64,000 bases of DNA from Ulota crispa. Lineage: Eukaryota > Streptophyta > Bryopsida > Orthotrichales > Orthotrichaceae. Of this stretch, positions 12,984 through 26,068 are shown one piece after another (position 1 is the stretch's first letter; every line of letters begins with the position of its first letter). The notes beneath the pieces are model-generated. The model did not search any database, was not told the DNA's origin, and saw nothing but the letters and a program-made list of their open reading frames with translations. A program made the translations under genes and the position numbers. The stretch spans positions 15,950,727-16,014,726 of the forward strand of contig OY987245.1 in the NCBI GenBank assembly GCA_963920765.1, given 5' to 3'.

Positions 12984-15900
12984 CTACTTTCGAGCTGTTC
13001 CGACTTTGGCAGTCCTAATAAAATTCTTGAGAGCATGCAGTCTTGAGTCAATGTCCCGGACTTCCTGGTCATCGTCGTAAGGTCCCTCCAGCGTAACATC
13101 AAACCTCCCTGATCCATACAACCATGCACCATAAACTCAGTGACTAGACAAACTCCCCAGATATATACACTAGACCATGTTATCTAAATGCTATATTTAA
13201 TTAATCTGGACAGTTCAAAGTCAAGTCCATTCACGTTGGACAATCTCTCAAAGTTTTGCAAACATGGTCCGGGATATTATGACTAGTCTAGATATAGTTA
13301 GATATCGCATCTAGCATTAGTGACTCTCGATGTACAAATTCATAATATATATTGGTTGAAAAACTAATGCTACTCATGCAAAATGTCAACCAAGATCTTG
13401 ACTCAGAGAATTACGTGGCAATCGATAGGTTATTGCGTGGGGTTCCTAGCGCTTTTGAGCAACCCATGCCTAATAATGTAGTGTACTCGTTTTTCTATGC
13501 AGCTGATAGAGAAATGGAAGGGGGAATTCAAAGAAACCAAGTATGAGAACGATTAGATAAACAATATCTGGTTTCTGTTATGATAACATACTTTTAGACT
13601 TCTCCAGACTAGCAATGCGTGTTTCCTCACCTGATTTGTCTATAGAAGATGAATCCCCATGGAAATCCTTCAGACTACCACTCGTGCCATGCGACTCAGA
13701 GTCATTCATATCAAAACCTTCCATCCTTGCATATCTTCAACCATGGTCAAACCAGTTAGTCCGAGCACCAATTTCCCTGTCAGTTATATGACATTTTATC
13801 TGACTATTAACTGTAATAAAGAAACATAAACATCTTAACGTGATGTCACACCATGCCAGTAATCAAGAAGACATACTTGTGAAGTTTTGCTTTTACGTTC
13901 TTCAAGACAGTGCTTGGAGAGCTGGCTCTTGAAGCATGCCTTGAACCAAGATGTTCCACTCCCTGCAAACAACCAGGAGTAGCATTTTCCGGTAAACAAC
14001 AGAATGCCTTCGGCTCTTCTCAGAGAAACCTGAGTTACCTGACTAGAATTAATGCCCAGGGATTACATTGACGCCACATTTAAATAAATATGGACTATTC
14101 ACGTAATAATGAAGTTTGTATGTCTGATTTCCTAATATTTTCTTATAGATTTACCAAGTTTTGCATATCTTCTAATCTGGATATATCTCTTTAAGTTTTA
14201 TCAATATCTTCCAATGTTTTGCAAACCAAAGCAGATTTAGCACTATTACTTATGCTTTGAATAATCCATACTTAGTTAAATGTAGCATATTAGCATCACG
14301 TTAATCATTGGCCCTTTTGAGAAGTAGGTGGGAAGCAAAATGTGGTGTACTTGCCCAACAACATAGTACAAACTTTGAAACAATGTCAGGCCAGACATGT
14401 CGAGTAAAAGGAAAGCAGCTTTTTCTTACAGGCGCACGCTCTTCATCGGTGGTGTAGCAACGTGGAGTTGATGCCGAACCCGTCCCTTTATCGACCACAA
14501 GTCCTCGCATTGGCTGAAGTCCAATATTCCTATTCCTGTAAAGGTTTCGGTATAAAATGAACAAAGCAAGAGAACAATAGAGAACAATGCCATGTTTAAC
14601 AAAATATAGACTATCCAAAGTCCACAAGTATCAAGTCCATAAGTGACAGTTAAAAAACTGCTTTGGTTTGCAAAGACATGTAAAACTTTGGGAAAGAGAT
14701 ATGCAAAATATTGGGAAATCCCCAGATTTTCAGGGACATGGAAAGTCCATAAGTAAATGATAGTCTATCCTGCATTGATAATACAAATGTACTGTTCCTG
14801 GGGAAAAAACTATCCTGGAGTAGTAACCATTACCAAACAGGCGATGGGCTGATGTTCCCTCCCACATAACGGTGGCTCTCTCGTGACGTACCGCTCCTTC
14901 CTGACTTTGACGTCGTCTGAGTCTGGGCAACCAGTCGTAACAAATCAGAAAAGCACCAGAAAGGATAGTTCGGCTTAACTAGTCCAGGAAAAAATACATT
15001 AAAAATGTGATCCATGGTACTCGATCTGAAAGAGAGGATGAAGTATCGCAACTGGAGATGAGGTTCGGTTTGAGGCACTCAAAGGCTCGTAGTCTTGACG
15101 AGAAGTCTTCGTCAACACTGGGCGTTGCCTCCGAATTTCAGAAATCTCTCTGCACACATGCATGGGCATTCCTCCTTAGTTAATATAAAACTGCATAGCA
15201 CATATGTTCGCTTGAGAAATTAGTTTTTACTTTTATGTTGCATACACAAGATTTGATATAAAGGCATGCTATGGCTTTAAATGAGTTTGATAGAGAATAT
15301 GAAATTTCTATTGCTGAGAAATAACTCGGGAAAAATCACCTGGCATATGGATTTTCCGACCGTGCTGAGGATGGCCGAGAATATTGTTCACGAATGGGCC
15401 TCGGTTGCCCAGGAGAACGTCCTCTCACATTGTCACTCCCTGCACGAGATTGATTGCGAGAGTTTCTGAAAGATGGGCAAGAGGATGGTCGAGAGGATGG
15501 TCGAGAGCCTGCAAATTTTACCGTGGACTAAGCACGTTAGAGAGAACACCCTAAATCTAGGACACTTCAACCTAAGCTCTGCTTCAGTTATTAGAGGATT
15601 TACTTGTAGACTTTAGTGCAAGACCTCTCGAATCCAAGGGTTCGATAATTCTCAAAAGAAATTGACACTGGCGTCCACAAATAAATTAGACGTAAAAGGA
15701 TAAGACTGAGTGTCCACAAAACAATTACAGATGAAGGGATAGATCATGAGTGACGTAGGTTCCTGGTTCCACGTGTCACTACTATTATGCTGTGGTCTGA
15801 CACTGTAGTGAGAAATTGAGAGGTGAAGGCACATCCTTGAAAATGTTACCAATGTTTATGTAGCTGCATGCCAATGATTAGATGGACTGAAAAGGGTTGC

Positions 15901-18900
15901 TTACCAGGGGAAGATTTTCGCCATTTTCCTGTTGGCGTTGTTGTACGAGTGGACATAGGAGATGGTCTCCGGAGTCCATTGGGAATTCCACCACCTGCTC
16001 TGGTCGATGGTACTGAATAAGTGTCCCTGTCAAAGAAACACTATCTGTAAACGTTGATATCTACCTTAAAAGGTGATCACCATGTTGTAGTATTTAAGAA
16101 TGCAGAGCATTCAAGGGTACCAGTAGGAAGAAACGTTAAAATTACGAGAAGTTTGTAATAAAACTGCATACTAAGTAAGGTGACTTATCAAAAATGAACC
16201 TAGGTCTTGTGCGTGATGGAGGTATATCTCTGGATCTTTGAATCTTAAACCTGCATTCAAGCAGTCAAGGTTACAAACACATCGATACTGCTGGTTACTT
16301 TGACCACTGATACCTAGAGATACTAAATACACTTGGCTAACTTAACAGTCGTGGGCTTATCCTTAATTAGCAAAGACAATCTTTAAAAGAACCAGAGATG
16401 AATACAACAATCATAGTGGAGAACATGTACCTCCTTTTCAAAATGTCAAGCTCACTTTCTGACTCTCGTACCTTCACCCGTAACTTCTTTTCTGCATCTC
16501 GTAAATTCCTTACCTGGGGCAACCCACATTATTGAGCACTCAACATATTTCTCGCACTCGGCACTGAGTAGACATGGATGCAACACTACAGCTTCCCTCA
16601 AGGAACCAAGAGAGAGCATTATGGCCACAGGCAAGTCAGACTTGCGTGGACATTCTGCATTCTACCTCATTTCGGAGGGGTGGAAAAAACGATAAACATC
16701 AAGCCTCGAATGCCATTTACCTGATCAGCAAGGGTGGTATTGTCTCTTGCTAACCGAGCCACCGCTTTCCGATGCACGTTGCGCTCATTTCGTAAGTCCT
16801 CCTACACCTCCACAGAACAGTCACATCACAGAAGTACTCAAATTGGATCACTCATCCGAGTTTAATATGGTTCGGGAAACAAACACCTACAACATAAGGA
16901 TTTTTAATAAGGACACGAAGGAAAACATTTAGGTTAGGATTGGCACATCATCAAAAATGATGGCACAATACCTACACGTCTCCACAGCCCGAGAAGATCA
17001 ACTAACCTTGATCATCAGCTAAGCAGCAGCTCCAAAGAACCGGTAATTTTAGTACGAACGTGCAAAGAGACAACTAACCTGTGAAAAGCACAAACACAAA
17101 ATAACCATGATTGTAATTCAAACAAAAGTGCCGATAACCATCCATTGGCACTGAAATAAAAAATGAACGAGCTTATTGCCTTCCTTGCAAGGGTGAACGA
17201 GGCAGTAAGATCTGTAGGTTTCTAACCTGTAATTGTTCCAGTCCTGCACGCAACATTCGTGCTTCCTTTTTCACATCTTTCTGCAGTCGATGCTTTTCTA
17301 TAAGTACGTTGAAGTGGACTCAAGGTCATAAATGCATAAGAAACTAATAACAGATGTATGGTGAAAAAGAAAATTCTTGAATAGCCACCGATTTCCCTAA
17401 CAAAAACACAACATATTTGATCCTTTACAGTTAAGATAAGCTGACCAACCTTAGCTTCGATTCTGGAAAATAGAAGATCACACTTCTTTTGAGTGAGGGC
17501 AAGCTCTTTCTGCAGCTTCGCTCGCTCTTCATCATCCTCCCTGCTCAAAAACAATGAAGTAAATACCAATCTGAGCATTTGGGAGTAATGAGCAAGGTGT
17601 CAACAAAGAGCCTCTGAGCAGCGTTATGAATGGAAACGGAAAAAAACCGTCGCTAACAATGATTTAAGTGATGGAACTGCATGAGCACTCTCAAGAGATC
17701 ACACACAAATTCAACCTTTAACGCCTAAAGGACCAAACCCTTTTTTCTGTGAAAATCACTGAAAACTGTCACTTTTGGGGAATGAATTGAAATGTAGGAA
17801 ATAAAGTTTTTTGGAAATCCAACCATATTATCTTGCCCTAGACTATGGGAAGTACTTGTGGGAAAAAAATTAGCTCATTCTAATTGTAAAGGAGTGAGAT
17901 ATTCACATCTGAAGTGAAAAAAAAAGTTTTTTTCATTGCTGCCCAAAAATTTCAGAAGCCTTTGACCTCTCCTATATCAAAAAAAAATCTCTATGCAAAG
18001 TTGAGCTTTATTTTTTTCATGTAGAAGACCAAGTTAGGTATGTGTGGGAGAATTTTCAAATGAAACGGAGGTGTGGATCATACTTTGTAAAATCCTGCAA
18101 TGCAATAAGGTCATGAAATTTGCATATACACTAGGCAAAATTGGAAAATTTATGTAAAACTTAGAATCTTGAATTACTTTGATCCAAATGGTGAAAACCA
18201 AGGAATCTTAGTCTACTAGAACTTGCAAAAAAAAAAAGTCAAAAAACAAATACACAAAGAGCTCAAAAAAGGAAAGCAACAAATTTTACAAGGGGGAAAA
18301 AGAATGGAGGTTTAGGAGTCCCATACCTACCCGCAAACTAAAACTTCTCATAACTTTCATCTCATCTATCAAAATTGAATGATTCAAAGCTTCCCAAGTA
18401 CATAAAAATTTAAAGAACCAATTTCAAATTTTTATTTTAAAAAATTGCAATTTATTTATTTTTTTGCTACCCAATTTTCCCTTGTTTTTTAGTTATTCAT
18501 GCATAACTTCTTCAATAAATGTCAGAATAAAGAAAAAATTAGATGCCCACACAAGTCTTATAATTTCCCATCTTCAATAAAAGAAAATCACGCAAAGTAG
18601 TTTAGCCATACGTACATGCCCAAAATCCCAAATGTCCCTCGAAGGGACAATGGTACTGTAGGGGTTAAACTCACAATGTAAGGACATTATACACAGTTCT
18701 CTATCGAGACAGTGGTTCACCGATGTACCTTCGGTCAATTTGGTTGCCAAAGCCGAACATCCTATAAGAGTCCTCCATGCAAGAAAGCTGTTATCCAGAA
18801 ACAATTCCACAAAAGCCACTCAGGAAATTTGATGCTGCACTTGGGAAGTTTGGCAGAGACAGTGCACTACAGCAGGAATCCATATGAACAATAAAATAGA

Positions 18901-20286
18901 TTCACCTGAGCTGTGAGCAAAGAATTTTCCTCTCTAAGCCTCTGAAACTCCGCACTATCAGGGTCAGTACGAATGGAATCATCGTCATCAAGCAATCCAT
19001 GACGATTATGGTCCATATTCTTTTGTAGCTGGGTCTTAACGTCTTCCAGTTCGTCTCGCAGACGACGAATGGTTCTTTTCAAGGCCTCTGGCTCGGGATT
19101 ATCCTCGTGCAACAGAGGTAGGGGGTAATGAACTCTGCGTGAAGGGAAAACTGAGATTTAACGCCCAGTGCCTATAGCCCAAAGAAGGTAACACACGAAA
19201 TGAATCACTTAAAAAAATTTAAAAGAAGGTAACAAAATATACAGAAGGAAGAAACTATACAATAGTAAAACATTATTTACAAACCACTGTGTTGGACCTT
19301 TCGTTATTACTTTTGGGACTAAAGGGTTCATGTGAAACCGTACACCATAATGGCAAGCTACTCCACCATCATAAGGGAAAAAAATCGCAAAGCTTAAGAT
19401 TTCAGAAATGAAGGATACCGATCAAATTCCCCGGTATAAGTGAGGATGAGATATCGTTTGTTACTTGTCGCGTTTCGGAGCGCTTGGCATCCCATATCTC
19501 GTAACTTCCTGCTTCATGAACCCAGAAGCTCGTATCATTTGAAGTTCTCCGAACTGAATATGAACAAGCAATTTGGAATGGAGCCTTCCTCAATGTTTCA
19601 CTACAATGGCGTAGACTTGCACGCGCATATTTCAGACCTAAAGTGCCGTGATTATGGATCTTAAGATCTGCACTAAAATGGAATGATAAATCGAGTAATA
19701 GTAACCATGATGTTGAGTGTTTTCAACCCAATCCAATGCAATTCAAAGTACTGAAATTGAGAGTTGTTTTGGCCTCCACAATGAGAAACTAGGACTGTTC
19801 AGTGCCGTCCTCTCATTATTACTACTGAGTACCCTTGCAGCTTTAAGCTGACCTCCTCACCTGTTCTTCAGCATTTCAAAGTCCTGGTACGTTAACAGAT
19901 CCACAAGCACGGAATCTGATTCCTGTAATATGGCAGACCTTAGCATCTTCACGAATACAGGGAATTTCTTAAAGTTTCCTGTCTTTTGAGTGATCTCTTC
20001 GATATCTGCACAATCTCAGGCCACAATCAGCCAGCATCCAATCTGCGCGCACAGTTTTGTTCGTAAAGTGCATTCACAAATACAAGAATAACGAAATTCT
20101 AAAAAGGATTTGAGTTGAGAACTTGCATCTCGCCGTGAAGTCTCCACGCCACCGAGAACCATCAGTTTTGTGCTCCGCCTCTACGCACAGTGTATCACCC
20201 GGAGCCAAAGACACGGTCAGCAAATACTGCACATTTTGGAATACGAGCTCCACCACCTGCTCGAACTCCGAACCCTGGTTACTCAT
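12984..20286 (-). CDS. CCDC61 (VFL3): CCDC61/VFL3 basal-body coiled-coil protein (about 16 exons)
   Basis: The gene encodes a centriole/basal-body assembly protein of the XRCC4/SAS-6-like fold; its relatives anchor basal bodies and orient flagella. Exons I can place on the minus strand are 20286-20127, 20005-19861, 19508-19419, 19134-18906, 17536-17450, 17292-17227, 16801-16721, 16513-16431, 16026-15905, 15508-15340, 15149-15053, 14922-14834, 14535-14430, 13962-13876, about 13725/13734-13631, and 13108-12984 (stop TAG). The head domain shows the family pattern: residues about 10-50 end with WRGDFTAR, then YIEEITQKTGNF, then LVDLLTYQDF, then KRYLILTYTGEFDR and VHYPLPL. A coiled coil follows (EEITQ to SELDILKRR), then a Ser/Arg/Pro-rich linker, and the tail DIDSRLHALKNFIRTAK, equivalent to the conserved C-terminus of animal CCDC61. 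Total length is about 610 residues. Phases agree at every junction except exon 14 to 15, where two nucleotides are unaccounted for; a microexon near 13,780 or a shifted splice site is likely. The exon 4-5 intron carries a TTAA element. Confidence 0.9.
17722..18664. mobile_element. TTAA-flanked element, CCCCTAAAGGAC family, copy 1 (intronic)
   Basis: TTAA (17,718-17,721) then CGCCTAAAGGACC; the right end is GTACTGTAGGGG then TTAA (18,665-18,668). Length is 943 bp. The order of internal text is the same as in the copies at 26,069 and 31,740. It lies in an intron of the CCDC61 gene and lacks coding capacity. Flanking TTAA on both sides and C-rich inverted ends fit a piggyBac-type target duplication. 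Confidence 0.75.
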
Positions 20287-21261
20287 TTTGACGACAAAGG
20301 GATACGATTAGGGACGTGTGTCCACGACTACTTCTTCCCCATCACCTCGACAGTTCATCACTACATTCACACTCATAGCTACTGAAACCACAATAGTCCT
20401 TAGTGACTACGACTCTCCCGTCGCCTATACACTTTGCCTCACAGTACATTTCCATTAGAAACTATCCACAACGGCAGGGGTTCCCTTCCTCGCAGAAGAG
20501 TTCCTCACTCCCCTCTCATGGTCATCAATCACAACCAATGGAAACCATTTCCTATTCCAAGCAGCTGCAGAACCTGTACTGAAAAGCAGCTTAGTTATAC
20601 ACGGTTAAGTCAGAAATAGAGATTCTCGTGGCTTTCACTGTGCAAAGCGCATGGCTTCAAGAAAAAAAGGTCCATTATAGTGATGGCAAGAAAATGGAAT
20701 CCCAACCAGAGGAAGCCCGTTCACACTGTGCCAAACAAGACAGTCCCCAAGCAGTGGACAGCCTTGTACCGTGGTAACTTTACCAACTCCAACAGGCAAC
20801 ATAACATATTGTGCTTTCAGTCGAAATTGGTAAGATTTTAACTCATGCACTCGACAAAGCACTTCTCCCAACAAACACTGCGTAGAAACACAAGTTGATC
20901 GTAAAGTGTAATAATATATTTCTGAATATGAAACACTTGAAGTATACAAGACAGATGTCAGTTGAAGATGGAATCATCAACGATCAAAACGACAGGACAC
21001 TTAATGAGGCCCCATGCTTGACAGAATCGTTCAAATCAAACTGGGTAGATGGGCCTCATAACACCTAAAGGATGATTGGTCTTTCAAATAGGATAACTGC
21101 GAAAGTTGTGCTTCTCTATTGCTGCGGAAATGGCTACGCTATTCGAAAATTGGGATCAACGCGTGCGAGCGGTTAACTCTGAAACTGCAGGAATGGTAGA
21201 CTCTGAAACTGCAGGAATGGTAAACTCTGAAAGGAAACTAACCAGTAATCAACATAAACAC
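20287..21261. other. Spacer between CCDC61 and the PLAC8 gene
   Basis: This is about 975 bp, bounded by the CCDC61 start and the stop of the co-oriented upstream gene. It should hold the CCDC61 promoter/5' UTR and the PLAC8 gene's 3' UTR. A 24-bp direct repeat (CTCTGAAACTGCAGGAATGG, with related ends) occurs twice plus a partial copy at about 21,176-21,232. No TATA box is convincing. Confidence 0.45.
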
Positions 21262-23415
21262 CTACGATTCTACATGTTGAATTGGCGGCGGGGTCAGCGT
21301 GGTTCGAGGAGTAGGTTCACTGAGGTTTATCTTCTCGAAGTCCGCTTCAGAGTGGGGTTGTAGTTGTGCAGCTGGTACAGGGTTTAATGAAACACTCGAA
21401 GGTGTTTTGACTTCTTCTGCAATTGATTGTGGCCTTGCTTGCTCCTTGTGATAGAATTTTTCGTCAATAACTTGGAATGCCTCTGCAGTGCGGACTTCTT
21501 GGCATAAAGAGCACAAGCTACAGAAAAACCACTGTGTACAATCTGTCATATTTGGCTGCCCACAACACCATGTACTGGCAGGTAGGTGAAACCTTTTTCT
21601 CATCTGGATCCTCCAATATCCTCCATACAGCAATCCAAAGACACAGAGTAGGATGCCTGCTCCTCCCAGGCTCAGCCGAACAGTACTGAAATCATAAAAG
21701 ACACACACCGTCAATACGATGAACCCCACATGGAAACTGGAGTAAAATAAATTTTGTTAAAAATTCTAGAAAAATGCTGAGCAACCGTTCGATTCTATAA
21801 GACTGCACTATGTATACTGCACAAAAAAAATGATGGGACAGCTAACCGTTATAAGCTAGTCAAAAGTATGACAACCAGAACAGGAGAAGCCAAGCGTCTA
21901 CTAGTATAAAACTCATTGTTGTTCCACAGCCAAACCAAAGACGTCAACATACGTTACAATGTAAGATGAAAGAGCTGCTGCTGAGCCAGCCTGCTAAGTG
22001 TAAAGCGATTCATCTACACATGTACCTTGCAAAACATATGGTGTGACGGTTTCATTGAACCAGTTCGGTCACGCACAAAGCTTAGTCATAAGAGGAATCA
22101 TGTACCTGTTGTTTATGTTGATTGCTGCAATGTCGAAGACTAGGAAGGGAGCACTGCACAGAAGAAGAAACGTGAGAATATGGACGTAACGGTTGCCGAA
22201 TCCAAGCCTCTCCAGATTGTATCCCAATACGCAGGAGAAGCAAGTGGTAGTAACGGCGGTGATCTTGGGAGTGTGACAACAACTACAAAGACCTCCTTGC
22301 CATTGAGGATCTTCAACGATCTTGCCCTCCCTGGAAGCAAATGTTATTCTCCTCTCAAGAAGTCGGTACTTTCTCGGGAAATGAAACAGCGTAGGCGGTC
22401 CTTTCAACTCTCCCTTCTCAGCCCTGTTACTGGCCTCTGCAGAGGCTTCGTCTTCACCACCTTCAGGCACGAAATCTTTCCCGAGAGGACTCAGACTGTT
22501 GTAAATCCCTGCTCCACATGCCGCACCTAAGGCAACTATCAAGCAAATTGCCACAGCATAGAACGGACGATCCGCTCTTCGGTATCCCCAATTCAGCCCA
22601 GCGAGTGCATACGTGCCGAAACAGTTCAGCTGCAGGAGAAGTACAACCACAAGCATGTGCGTCCATTCGTTTGGCTTTCGCATGCCTTTCTTACAATAAA
22701 CCGCCCGAAGCTTCACGATATCCTCCGGTTTCCAACGTATCAACCACACCAGATGTAGAGTTCGAGTAGGATGAACATAGAGCACCATAAGGACGAAAAG
22801 TCCATTGATAATCTGGTTCGAAACTTCAAACCACCGATCTCGGTCAGATTTTTTGGGGAGAACTGCGTTGAGCATTCCCACCATTACCATAAAAAGAATC
22901 GCTCCAGATACAATGACTCCAATTAACCATAGAAGAAGAGCAATGTTCTTGGGATTACGCAGCCATTCCTTGGCCCAGCCCATCAAAGTTCCCATTGTGA
23001 CGTCTCCTAGATATGGTAAATGAATACTCCTGCTGCGCAAGTGATGTCCTTTAGGGTTAGGAGTCATTGCGGACGACTTCTCTCTCTCCTTCTGAATTCT
23101 AGCAAAGGTTTTTGATGGCGATAAAGCTGCGCCCCCTGGTCTAACAAGTCTTGGCGAAATTGGCAATCCTCCGGGTGACACATTTCCAACCCCCGTCGGT
23201 ACAATTGTTTCTCTCGAAGCATGATCTCCCGAACCGTTCTCTGCAATTAGTTCCCCTCCATTCATGCGACTCTGTACAGGAGTGCCTATAGAACTGCCAA
23301 CCTCCTCATACACAGGATGCTGTAGATAACCTACAACATGTCCTTCGCCATTTACAGGAACGGATCTAACCTCTTCGTTACCATTCGCATTCTGGTCTTT
23401 CCCGGCGCCAGCCAT
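21262..23415 (-). CDS. DUF2985-like/PLAC8-domain membrane protein (two exons)
   Basis: Exon 1 is 23415-22106 and exon 2 is 21685-21262, spliced at AG|GTACATG and TTTCAG|T, phase 2 to 1, giving 577 residues. The N-terminal about 150 residues are hydrophilic. Membrane segments follow: about 158-182 (NIALLLWLIGVIVSGAILF), about 203-218, about 257-275, about 288-310 and about 415-432. The Cys-rich PLAC8 region starts with GLCSCCHTPKI (residues about 380-390) and continues with TCFSCVLGYNLERLG. Exon 2 adds VFGLLYGGYWRIQMRKR, the core WCCGQPNMTDC and the terminal CSLCQEVRT. The tail is Pro/Thr-rich. Plant proteins with this architecture are mostly uncharacterised; single-domain PLAC8 relatives act in metal tolerance and organ size, which should not be transferred here. 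The start is the first ATG (GCGATGGCTGG) of the long frame. The gene is upstream of and co-oriented with CCDC61; nothing suggests a shared function. Confidence 0.88.
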
Positions 23416-24540
23416 CGCTAAATTACTAGATAAGGATCGCGCTGACTATCAAGAACAATAAATGTCGTGCTTCCAAAACAATTGTTACCGTTCAACAGAT
23501 AACTGAGAAGAGGACTTGAGAATTACAGAACCTCATCTTGATTTCAAAACCTTGAACTTGCAGCAGTTTTCTCAACTGCTGCATTCTAGAGTATATTCAA
23601 AAAGTTTGTACAGGCTCTACAAATATTCGATCTTGAAACTCGATAAACGAAACACTCACATTCGCACTCACTGTGGACAAGCCCTAAGCATATAAGCTAA
23701 ACGCGCATCATAGCAATGACGAGTCCTGGTGTTCAAAGTCAATCCACCAGATCCTCAGTCGCGATAACGACTAGGTTATCGCCTCCAGCAAACACTGATT
23801 CGTCGTACTCAATCAGGTCAGATACTGACAACAATCCAAGACATGGTAACATATCAATGGCTGCCTTCAAGCAAACCAAACACCTGTCTCCTCGTCTATA
23901 CGACCTTGGATACTCGCAAAAAGCCAAGCTTTCTCTCAATTAGAAGGCTCTACTAGCAAAGTGAGTTCCTTTCAATGAAACCTGGACATCGCCAGAGCAA
24001 GTAGACAACCCACAAAGTATCTCCATTGAAGACCTCCGCACCTGAGCCACGACCAGTAATACCTCAAGAACAGCTGGAGCAAACGAGTAGGAACCAGACG
24101 CGAGTTACGAGTGACGGGAATCGCCAGGGAAGCTGGGGACAACGACAACGACACAACAAACGACTGTGGCTCATTCAGCGGAAGTGAAGGCTACAGTCGA
24201 AGTGAGTGATTCTTTCCGTCAACTAAAATCTAAAACATTACGAAGACAATCGAGTTCGGGTCCAAACTGTTACGGGCCTCTAGATTCTACTTTCCTACGA
24301 GAGAGGCAGGCCTGGCAGGGTGCCAGGGTCCACTTTTGGAGAGACGAGCGTCGAGCTGGACCACTGATCGCCACGTTAGGGTTCTAAAACAAGATTGATT
24401 GCTCATCGATTTCGTCCATCCAACCGTCAAACGCGCAACCGACACTCTGGACAATCAAGTTTCTGACGCCGGGAAAGAAGGCGAAGACCCAGACTTTAAT
24501 TTTTGTTTTTTCGTTGATAGCGCGACTGGCACCCAACAAT
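23416..24540. other. Upstream region of the PLAC8 gene
   Basis: This region is less AT-rich than average and has only short frames without motifs. It likely contains the promoter and 5' UTR of the PLAC8 gene. Confidence 0.4.
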
Positions 24541-24957
24541 AGGGGTAGTCACGGCATTTCGAGAATGGAAAGAGAATGGAGATTGAGAAATTGTGGAGAG
24601 AAAGGAGGAGTTAATAGGAGCAAGTTATTTGTGAAGGTGCTGTGACATCCCATTTGCGTGGTTTGGAGAATGAGAATGGAGAATGCAAGGTAACTTTCTT
24701 CCTTGACCAATCAAAAAAGGGGCGACCTGCATTACCGGGTAAAACTAGGAAGCCGTGTGGGAAAACCGAGCAGCCAATGGTGAATTATTAGCTTGCTAAA
24801 CTTCACAGCCTCCGTTCTTCACCTCCAGAGGAGAATAACGGGCAGCTGAGAAGCTAAGCACGTGAAGCTGGACGGAGCCTTTGACAGCCACCAGCAACTT
24901 GACACGCTACCATTTTCAATCTCCAAATCTGTTCACGAAAGTGCCGTGACTACCCCT
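24541..24957. mobile_element. MITE with AGGGGTAGTCACGGCA ends, AAT target duplication
   Basis: The left end AGGGGTAGTCACGGCA and the right end TGCCGTGACTACCCCT are perfect inverted copies of 16 bp. A further inverted match (GGAGATTGA) lies about 40 bp inside. AAT flanks both sides directly. The element is 417 bp with no coding capacity. It sits about 1.1 kb upstream of the PLAC8 gene start. Confidence 0.75.
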
Positions 24958-26068
24958 AATGCAAGCAAATAAGGAAAAATTGGACAGAAATGGATGAAAT
25001 TGATGACTTCTGTATGTTCATTCATAAAATATACTAATTTTAGTATCTTTCATCCAAATTTTGGCAAAACGTGCATATGCGTTGGGAGGAGCCTGGCAAT
25101 TTCATCCATTTTTTTAGCAAGTTTTCCTAGTATTGCGGAAGCCAATCCCTATTTGAAGTAAGATTCTTGCACATATTTGCCAAAAATTTAAACGTTGTGA
25201 TGATTAGATAGAGCTTTGGCTTTTACTCAAATAGTTGAAACCCTAGAGCAAGAAGCTACTATGTATTACTTAGGGTGTCCTGCCAACTTGCATTGGTGGG
25301 CAAACTCCACGCTACAGTCCAAGTTCTTTCCCGGTGAACTTTCAATGGAAGGACCTTTAAGGTTATGCTCCACAAATCATGCTTGACCAAATGGGGAACA
25401 CAAAAGTAGGGTTTTGTGTTTCATTGGTAGATCAGTTGGCTTCTGAAGTGCAATAGAAGGTCATTTTTTTCTTTATGACCTCTTGTAGAAGGTCATTTGA
25501 ATTTGCAACTCTCTCCCATTGGTTGAGAAGGGTAAGTAGAGTCCATCCACTTGCTCCCCCAAGTCAAAAAGTTCTTCACCAGCTTCCACATGGAAATACC
25601 TTAATTCACGTTTCAATGGACTCTCCCTCCAACATATTACTAGATGTGGGCAAAGGCCCAAAATAATCTTGCCCATAGATGCAACATGGAAGGAGGCCCT
25701 TAGTCATAAGACCTGTAGCAGGCTTGTGATAGATGGCATGTTGTTATGTGGCATGGACAATTTCACCATTTTTTTTTTCAATCAAGAATGAAAGTAATAA
25801 TTTGTCCTTCTAACAGAGAGTTGGTCAATTTGTCCTCCTCGTTGTTGCGGACTAAATCGGGGACGCAGAATCCAAATGTCGAAACAAAATTCCCAAACAC
25901 AATCTCTCAATGGTAGACATCTGAACTCCGACATTTTCTAGCAGGTGAAAAAGGTGAAAGTGCACGCCATCTAAGCTAACCCTAGCCGCTTTTGTTTCAT
26001 ATGGTGAAATAAGGTAGAAATACCATAAATGGTTATTGCGTGATAATGGCAAAGTAGAGTGTCTTTAA
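24958..26068. other. Intergenic DNA, no gene recognised
   Basis: Mixed-composition DNA with no coherent coding signal on either strand and no repeat boundaries I can define. Confidence 0.4.
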
